Below the pieces are notes generated by a model, which did not search any database, was not told the DNA's origin, and saw nothing but the letters and a program-made list of their open reading frames with translations. Of a DNA stretch of 9,386 nt, positions 4,964 to 9,386 are shown one piece after another. The position numbers and the translations under genes were made by a program. This DNA comes from CAYRKT01 sp964425005 (GTDB lineage: Bacteria; Synergistota; Synergistia; CAYRKT01): assembly GCA_964425005.1 (NCBI GenBank), contig CAYRKT010000060.1, positions 1-9,386 of the forward strand, given 5' to 3'. Positions within the stretch are counted from its first letter, which is position 1. Each line of letters begins with the position of its first letter.

Positions 4964-6877
4964 TTGAACTTCAAGGGGTTTCTCGCCTGGCTTCAGCCCT
5001 CCGAGATCGTCCCCACGAGGCGGTTTTCCGGGAAGCTGGCCCTCTTCGCCCTGGCGCTCACCGTGGCCACCTCGCTGATCCACGTGTGGATGAACTCCCT
5101 TGGGCTTTTGATATCCCTCAAGGTCAACGCCATACACCTGGGGACGATGATGGCTATAACCTTCCTCTTCACCCCCGCCACCTCCAGGTCTCCGAAGGAC
5201 AGGCCTTCGGCCCTGGATTGGGCCTTGATCGTCCTGTCGCTGGGCACCATGGCCTACGTCCTGGTGGAGTACGACCGCATACTGGAGGTCCACCTCAGGG
5301 TGAACCGGCTGGACCTGGCGGTGGGGGTCCTGATCATGGCGGTGCTGGTGGAGGCGAGTAGAAGGGCCGTGGGGCTTCCCCTCACCCTCCTGAGCCTCTT
5401 CTTCCTGGCCTACGCCAAGTTCGGCCCTTACTTTCCAGGGATGTTCGCCCACAGGGGCTTCTCCTGGGAGAGGCTCATCGTCCGGATGATCTACACCGAC
5501 GAGGGGATATACGGGGTGAACCTCTCGGTCTCCGCCACCTACGTCTTCATGTTCATCCTCTTCGGCTGCGTGCTGGCCTCCACCAGGACCAGCGACTTCT
5601 TCAACGACCTCTCCCTGGCCCTGGCGGGTCGCTTCAGGGGCGGGCCCGCGAAGGTGGCGGTGATAGCCTCCTCCATAATGGGGACCATCTCGGGCAGCGC
5701 CCAGGCCAACGTGGCCACCACCGGGGCCATAACCATACCCCTCATGAAGAGGGTGGGATATGAGCCCCACTTCGCCGGGGCGGTGGAGGCCGCTGCCAGC
5801 ACGGGAGGGATCCTGATGCCCCCCATAATGGGGGCTGCCGCCTTCATCATGGCCACCTTCCTGGGGGTCCCCTACGGCAGGATCATGCTGGCTGGCTTCA
5901 CCCCGGCTGTCCTCTACTACGCGGCGGTCTTCGTGATGGTGGACCTCAAGGCCAAGCAGCTGGGCTTGAGGGGGCTCCCTCCCTCGGAGATACCGCCCCT
6001 GAGCAGGGTTCTGTGGGAGAGGGGGCACATGCTCGTCCCGCTGGTGGCGTTGATCTACTTCCTGATAGCCGGCTACACCCCGTTGTATGCCGCCTTCCTG
6101 GGGTTGATAGCCGTGCTGGTGCTGTCCCTCCTTAGGTCCACCACCAGGATAGGGCTCAGGGAGCTCATAGGGGCTCTGGACGAGGGGGCCAGGAGCTCCG
6201 CCTCGGTGGGGGTCTCCTGCGCCATAGTGGGCTTCATAGTGGGGGCCGTTGGGATGACGGGGGTGGGACAGCTCATAGCCCACAACATAGTGGACCTCGC
6301 GGGGGGAAGGCTCTGGCTCACCTGCGTCCTGTGCATGATAGCCTCCCTCGTCCTGGGGATGGGGCTTCCCGCCACCCCCTGCTACATAATAACCGCCACC
6401 ATCGCCGCCCCGGCCATGCAGAGGCTGGGGGTTTCGCCCATAGCTGCCCACTTCTTCGCCTTCTACTACGGGACCATGTCGGCCGTGGTCCCGCCGGTGG
6501 CCTTGACCAGCTACACCGCGGCGGGTCTGGCGGGGGCGAGCCCCTTCAAGGTGGCCACGACGGCCCTGGGCCTTGCCACGCCCGGGTTGCTCTTGCCCTA
6601 CGTGATGGTCTACAGCCCGGTTGTCCTGCTGGAGGGGTTCGAGCTCTGGCACTACCTCTTCGTCTTCCTCTCCGCCGCCGTGGGGGTGGTGGCCATATCC
6701 TACGCGGTGGTGGGTGTGGCCTTCACCAGGCTGGGGATGCTCTGGAGGATTCCCTTCTTCGCCTCCGGCGCGATGATGGTTAGCCCCCATAAGCTCTCGA
6801 CCGCGGCAGGTCTTGCCCTCTTCTCCGCCCTGCTCGTGCTCGACTTCCTTAGGGCTAAGGCCAAAGGGCGAGGCTAG
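4964..6877 (+). CDS. TRAP transporter fused permease (4TM/12TM, TAXI-associated)
   Basis: A 637-residue integral membrane protein that fuses the small DctQ-like and large DctM-like TRAP subunits and moves the solute delivered by the TAXI protein using an ion gradient. Hydrophobic segments run almost throughout. The DctQ-like part is about residues 22-150. The DctM part holds the two characteristic re-entrant motifs: GTISGSAQANVATTGAITIP (240-259) with STGGILMPPIMGAAAF (279-294), and LGMGLPATPCYII (464-476) with YYGTMSAVVPPVALTSY (501-517). The C-terminal 80 residues add more membrane segments, as in other TAXI permeases. The start is TTG 4964, the first possible start after an in-frame TGA at 4955; GGGAG (4950-4954) is nine bases upstream. 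ATG 4957 and GTG 4954 nearby are out of frame. A weak start behind a terminator suggests low expression, which suits a permease. Confidence 0.95.
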   Translation: MNFKGFLAWLQPSEIVPTRRFSGKLALFALALTVATSLIHVWMNSLGLLISLKVNAIHLGTMMAITFLFTPATSRSPKDRPSALDWALIVLSLGTMAYVLVEYDRILEVHLRVNRLDLAVGVLIMAVLVEASRRAVGLPLTLLSLFFLAYAKFGPYFPGMFAHRGFSWERLIVRMIYTDEGIYGVNLSVSATYVFMFILFGCVLASTRTSDFFNDLSLALAGRFRGGPAKVAVIASSIMGTISGSAQANVATTGAITIPLMKRVGYEPHFAGAVEAAASTGGILMPPIMGAAAFIMATFLGVPYGRIMLAGFTPAVLYYAAVFVMVDLKAKQLGLRGLPPSEIPPLSRVLWERGHMLVPLVALIYFLIAGYTPLYAAFLGLIAVLVLSLLRSTTRIGLRELIGALDEGARSSASVGVSCAIVGFIVGAVGMTGVGQLIAHNIVDLAGGRLWLTCVLCMIASLVLGMGLPATPCYIITATIAAPAMQRLGVSPIAAHFFAFYYGTMSAVVPPVALTSYTAAGLAGASPFKVATTALGLATPGLLLPYVMVYSPVVLLEGFELWHYLFVFLSAAVGVVAISYAVVGVAFTRLGMLWRIPFFASGAMMVSPHKLSTAAGLALFSALLVLDFLRAKAKGRG

Positions 6878-6888
6878 GAGAGGTTCCT

Positions 6889-6928
6889 CTCGTCCGGGCG
6901 GGACGGAGTAGCCCGCCCGGACGAGGGC
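6889..6928. terminator. 14-bp perfect hairpin, likely terminator after the permease
   Basis: CTCGTCCGGGCGGG (6889-6902) and its exact complement CCCGCCCGGACGAG (6912-6925) form a 14-bp stem with a nine-base loop, 11 bases after the permease stop. Only a short, interrupted T stretch (CTTTCT) follows. The position and stability point to transcription termination of the TRAP operon; the poor T tract leaves an RNA-stabilising 3' hairpin as an alternative. Confidence 0.58.
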
Positions 6929-7179
6929 TTTCTGGGAGCTGGAGCGCCTCTCGGTCGCAGCCCTTCGCCCCGGGGGATGCCCCTGGACGTCTTGCGGTTT
7001 CGCCTGCGGTACCTCCACCGGGGGCGCGGGGATTCAGAGGGCACCCTGCGCTTCTCCGGCGACGGGCACCCGAACGCTATCTACCCTCGGGTCAAGCTGC
7101 TTGGGAGGGCGAAGCCGGCCGAAAGGGCCAGGTCGAACCCCCCCGGGCGCATAGGGCCTCTGGGGCACCGCCCCCTTCG
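6929..7179. other. Non-coding GC-rich stretch with several small hairpins
   Basis: About 250 bases without a supportable gene. A 68-codon plus-strand frame (6977-7183) has no usable ribosome binding site and a low-complexity, Arg/Gly/Pro-rich product, so I do not call it. Self-complementary elements are: CCGGGGG/CCCCTGG (6970-6986, one G-T pair), GCGC-GGG/CCC-GCGC with a bulge (7024-7051), the palindrome CAAGC-T-GCTTG (7093-7103), GGCC/GGCC around GAAAG (7117-7129), and GGGGC/GCCCC (7162-7174). It lies between a terminator-like hairpin and a promoter, so neither neighbouring operon needs it. I looked for cobalamin, FMN, TPP and molybdenum-cofactor riboswitch cores on both strands and saw none. 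Confidence 0.35.
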
Positions 7180-7206
7180 TTGACCGATCCCCTCCTCTGT
7201 GATACT
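7180..7206 (+). promoter_or_regulatory. Predicted promoter for the ABC importer operon
   Basis: TTGACC (7180-7185; 5 of 6) is followed after 15 bases by GATACT (7201-7206; 4 of 6), with an extended -10 TGT directly before it. A TACTTT at the ideal 17-base spacing is an alternative -10. Transcription would begin near 7213, giving a leader of about 38 bases. Confidence 0.5.
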
Positions 7207-7217
7207 TTTATCCGCGA

Positions 7218-7228
7218 TGGTAATACCA
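7218..7228. repeat. Palindrome at the predicted ABC operon transcription start
   Basis: TGGTA-A-TACCA is a perfect 5-bp inverted repeat around one base, just downstream of the predicted -10 and near the start of transcription. It is a candidate operator for a metal- or cofactor-responsive repressor, but short palindromes also arise by chance. Confidence 0.33.
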
Positions 7229-7250
7229 ATCTTCCGGGGGGTGTCGTCTG

Positions 7251-8318
7251 GTGTTCGGATCTTCTTCGGCTTTGGCCGTCCTGCTGTCGTTGGCGCTGGC
7301 GGCCGGGGCTTGGGCGGAGGAGCTGGTGGTCGAGGATCTGGCCTCCAGGAAGGTCTCGGTGCGCCTTCCGGTGGAGAGGGTCCTGGGGGTGGGGCCTGGG
7401 GCTTTGAGGCTCCTTTGCTACCTGGGCTTGCAGGACAAGGTGGTGGGGATAGAGGACCTGGAGGCGGAGGGGGCCAGGGTGATGGGGAGGCCCTACAGGA
7501 TGGCGAGCCCGGAGCTGGGCGGGAGGCCCGTCTTCGGAAAGGGTGGGCCCAACCCCTCCCCGGACCTGGAGAGGATGGCGTCCCTCTCCCCCCAGGCGAT
7601 CTTCCTGGTGGGAGATCCGGGCCTGGCCGACTCGATCCAGGGGAAGCTCGGCGTGCCGGTCTTGGTGCTTAGCTACGGCGGGTTCGGCTTCGCCGACGAG
7701 CCCCTCTGGAGGTCGCTCAGGCTCGTGGGCGAGGTGATGGGCGCGAGGGAGAGGGCCGAGGGGCTCATCTCCTACGCGAAGGGCCTTATGGATGACCTGA
7801 GGAGGAGGGGGGAGTCGGTGCCCGAGGGGGCTAGGCCGTCCGTCTACGCGGGGGGCATAAGCTCCAGAGGCGGGCACGGCATCTCCATGACCTCCTACCC
7901 CTTCCCGCCCCTGGACCTCCTGGGCGCCAGGAACGTGGCGGCCGGGGCCGGCAGGAGGGGGACCTTCGCGGTGGACGTGGAGAAGCTCTTCGAGTGGGAC
8001 CCCGAGGTGGTGTTCCTCGACGTGGGCAACCTGGAGCTGGTCAAGGCCGACCTCGCGAAGTTCCCGGCCCTCAAGGGCCTTAGGGCCTTCAGGGAGGGGC
8101 GCGTCTTCGCCCTGGTCCAGTACAACTTCTACAACACCAACCTGGAGCTGGCCCTGATAAACGCCTACGCGGTGGGCAAGGTGCTCTACCCCCAGGCCTT
8201 CGCCGATGTGGACCTCCCCTCAAAGGCGGGGGAGATCCTCAGGCGCTTCGTGGGCAAGGACGTCTACGGGGAGCTGCTCTCGGGCTATGGCGAACCGGGA
8301 AGAAGGCTTGAGCTTTGA
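7251..8318 (+). CDS. ABC importer substrate-binding protein, iron-complex/cobalamin type
   Basis: A 355-residue periplasmic binding protein of the FepB/BtuF class (Peripla_BP_2), which binds metal chelates such as siderophores, haem or cobalamin, and in a few cases oxyanions. A hydrophobic leader at residues 7-20 ends in AWA before EE, a likely signal-peptidase I site after Ala22. The leader has no Lys or Arg before its core, which is unusual. The mature part has VERVLGVGPGALRLLCYLG (42-60), KVVGIEDLE, and the lobe-2 segment SLSPQAIFLVGDPG (111-124). Near the C-terminus come DPEVVFLDVGN (250-260) and YNFYNTNLELALINAYAVGK (291-310), typical of one BtuF-like subgroup. GTG 7251 is chosen because GGGGGG (7236-7241) is nine bases upstream and an in-frame stop lies at 7221. 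It heads an operon with permease and ATPase genes. The ligand is unknown. Confidence 0.92.
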   Translation: MFGSSSALAVLLSLALAAGAWAEELVVEDLASRKVSVRLPVERVLGVGPGALRLLCYLGLQDKVVGIEDLEAEGARVMGRPYRMASPELGGRPVFGKGGPNPSPDLERMASLSPQAIFLVGDPGLADSIQGKLGVPVLVLSYGGFGFADEPLWRSLRLVGEVMGARERAEGLISYAKGLMDDLRRRGESVPEGARPSVYAGGISSRGGHGISMTSYPFPPLDLLGARNVAAGAGRRGTFAVDVEKLFEWDPEVVFLDVGNLELVKADLAKFPALKGLRAFREGRVFALVQYNFYNTNLELALINAYAVGKVLYPQAFADVDLPSKAGEILRRFVGKDVYGELLSGYGEPGRRLEL

Positions 8319-8319
8319 G

Positions 8320-9360
8320 ATGGGGGCTGTCCGGGCCTGGGAGGGGGAGTGGAGGAGGAAGGGCCTGACCCTGGCCCTCCTCCTCGCCCTCCTGCTGGCG
8401 GCGTCCCTCTGGGCCCTGTCGGTGGGCTCCGCCTCCAGCTCCCCCCTGCGGGTCCTGGAGATGCTCCTCTCCAGGAGCGGCCCGGTCTACCACGTCCGCC
8501 TCCCCAGGGTCATCTCGGCCGTGGTGGTGGGGGCCGCCCTGGGCTCGTCGGGGCTGGTGGTGCAGACCCTCATGGCCAACCCCATGGCGACGCCCTTCAC
8601 CCTGGGGATCTCGAGCGGGGCGGCCTTCGGGGCGGCGGCGGGGATACTGCTGTTGGGCCTTGGGCAGTTCCACAGGACGGGCGAGGGGGTGACCTTCCTC
8701 TCCCCCCACCTGATACCGCTCTTCGCCTTCGCCGGAGCCCTGGCCTCGGCCTCGCTGGTGCTGGCCCTGGGGGGTCTCGGGGGTCTGAGGCCAGAGGCCT
8801 TGGTGCTGTGCGGGGTGGCGATGGGCTCCTTCTTCCAGGCCCTGCTGATGCTGCTCCAGTACTTCGCGGCGGACGAGGTGATGGTGTCTGCCACCCTTTT
8901 CTGGTCCTTCGGCAACCTGGGGAGGATGGGCTTCAGGGAGGTGCTGCTGGTCCTTTCGGTCCTGGTCCTCTCCCTGGCCTACTACCTCAGGAGGAGCTGG
9001 GACTACAACGCGCTGCAGCTGGGCGACGAGGTCTGCGCCTCCATGGGGGTGGACCCCCTGAGGCTTAGGCTCGAGGGGATGGGGGTATCATCGCTTCTGG
9101 TCTCGGCCTGCGTCTCCTTCTCGGGGGTCGTAGGCTTCGTAGGGTTGGTGGCCGGGAAGGCCTCCCGCCTGCTCCTGGGGGGAGATCACCTCTTCCTGGT
9201 GCCCGCCTCCGCCCTCCTGGGGGCCATCCTGCTCCTTTTGGCCGACACCCTGGGTAGGACCTTGATCGCCCCCGTGGTCATCCCCGTGGGGATAACCACC
9301 TCCCTGGTGGGGGTTCCCCTCCTGCTCTACCTGCTCCTGGGGGGCAGGGGGGATGCTTGA
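8320..9360 (+). CDS. FecCD/BtuC-family ABC importer permease
   Basis: A 346-residue membrane subunit with about ten hydrophobic segments, forming the channel of the type II ABC importer with the preceding binding protein. Family signatures: RLPRVISAVVVGAALGSSG (60-78), MANPMATPFTLGISSGAAFG (85-104), LGDEVCASMGV (234-244, coupling region that touches the ATPase), VGFVGLV (271-277), and LADTLGRTL ... IPVGITTSLVGVPLLLYLLL near the end. At 278-280 the sequence is AGK where nearly all relatives I know read PH after GL(I/V)(V/A). ATG 8320 is chosen: it lies one base after the binding-protein stop and gives a normal N-terminus (WRRKG before the first membrane segment). ATG 8287 is in frame and would add 11 residues and overlap the upstream gene by 32 bases. 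Its 3' end overlaps the next gene. Confidence 0.92.
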   Translation: MGAVRAWEGEWRRKGLTLALLLALLLAASLWALSVGSASSSPLRVLEMLLSRSGPVYHVRLPRVISAVVVGAALGSSGLVVQTLMANPMATPFTLGISSGAAFGAAAGILLLGLGQFHRTGEGVTFLSPHLIPLFAFAGALASASLVLALGGLGGLRPEALVLCGVAMGSFFQALLMLLQYFAADEVMVSATLFWSFGNLGRMGFREVLLVLSVLVLSLAYYLRRSWDYNALQLGDEVCASMGVDPLRLRLEGMGVSSLLVSACVSFSGVVGFVGLVAGKASRLLLGGDHLFLVPASALLGAILLLLADTLGRTLIAPVVIPVGITTSLVGVPLLLYLLLGGRGDA

Positions 9361-9386
9361 GGCCTTGTCGGTGAGGTGCTCCAGGG
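9353..9386 (+). CDS. ABC importer ATPase, first codons only (3' end outside window)
   Basis: Eleven codons are visible, starting at ATG 9353 and overlapping the last eight bases of the permease gene (ATGCTTGA). A G-rich run ending five bases upstream can serve as ribosome binding site. The product starts MLEALSVRCSR, like the first strand of ABC ATPases (MLE...LSVRY). Position in the operon and overlap strongly suggest the BtuD/FecE-like subunit, but the Walker motifs lie outside the window. Confidence 0.75.
   Translation, partial: MLEALSVRCSR

Noticed and set aside
4954..5361. Frame starting at GTG 4954 or ATG 4957 just ahead of the permease.
   Set aside because: It is out of frame with the permease and yields a low-complexity product; the TTG 4964 frame encodes the full transporter.
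4751..7018. Very long open frame on the minus strand (about 755 codons) opposite the permease.
   Set aside because: It is a GC-rich shadow: low-complexity Gly/His/Pro/Glu product without domains, and the plus strand carries an unmistakable TRAP permease.
7117..7142. On the minus strand GGGTTCGACC resembles a tRNA or tmRNA T-loop.
   Set aside because: The flanking bases do not pair as a T stem, and no acceptor, anticodon or D arm can be built around it.
6929..7250. A cobalamin or other cofactor riboswitch upstream of the BtuF/BtuC-like genes.
   Set aside because: I found no B12-box-like core or other familiar aptamer core on either strand, and the predicted promoter lies downstream of most of this stretch.
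7092..7877. 261-codon minus-strand frame opposite the start of the binding-protein gene.
   Set aside because: Its composition is that of an antisense shadow, it has no recognisable domain, and it runs against a clear gene.

Overview
The window is GC-rich, densely coding bacterial DNA. Arg is written mostly as AGG, Ile often as ATA, and GTG and TTG starts are common. Together with a TAXI-type TRAP transporter and an ornithine-cyclodeaminase-family enzyme, this suggests an anaerobic, amino-acid- or organic-acid-using bacterium. My best guess is the Synergistota (a Thermanaerovibrio-like genome), but this rests on style and gene content, not on a database match.

Layout. (1) Positions 1-1616, plus strand: the 3' part of a D-isomer-specific 2-hydroxyacid dehydrogenase, then 11 bases later a complete metallo-beta-lactamase-fold hydrolase of the COG1237 type. 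(2) Positions 1687-2571, minus strand: a MurR/RpiR-family regulator (HTH plus SIS domain), convergent with the first pair. (3) Positions 2572-2748: a compact divergent control region. It has good promoters for both directions, two strong inverted repeats between them and AT-rich boxes. (4) Positions 2749-6877, plus strand: an ornithine cyclodeaminase/mu-crystallin-family enzyme, a secreted TAXI substrate-binding protein, a strong intrinsic terminator, and a fused 4TM/12TM TRAP permease. (5) Positions 6878-7250: a non-coding stretch with a 14-bp perfect hairpin at its start, several smaller hairpins, and a promoter at its right end. (6) Positions 7251-9386, plus strand: an iron-complex/cobalamin-type ABC importer, with binding protein, FecCD/BtuC-like permease and the first codons of the ATPase.

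How the genes may work together. The TAXI protein would capture a small carboxylate or amino acid outside the membrane and deliver it to the fused permease for sodium- or proton-driven uptake. The cyclodeaminase-family protein, and perhaps the 2-hydroxyacid dehydrogenase and hydrolase, would act on the imported compound inside. The divergent RpiR-type protein is the obvious candidate regulator. The terminator between binding protein and permease should make the binding protein more abundant than the permease. The ABC importer is a separate transcription unit for an unidentified metal chelate or cofactor.

The window contains no convincing mobile element, CRISPR array, tRNA or rRNA. The least ordinary features are the odd translation start of the cyclodeaminase-family gene, the divergent control region, the diverged SIS motif of the regulator, and a missing Pro-His motif in the FecCD permease.
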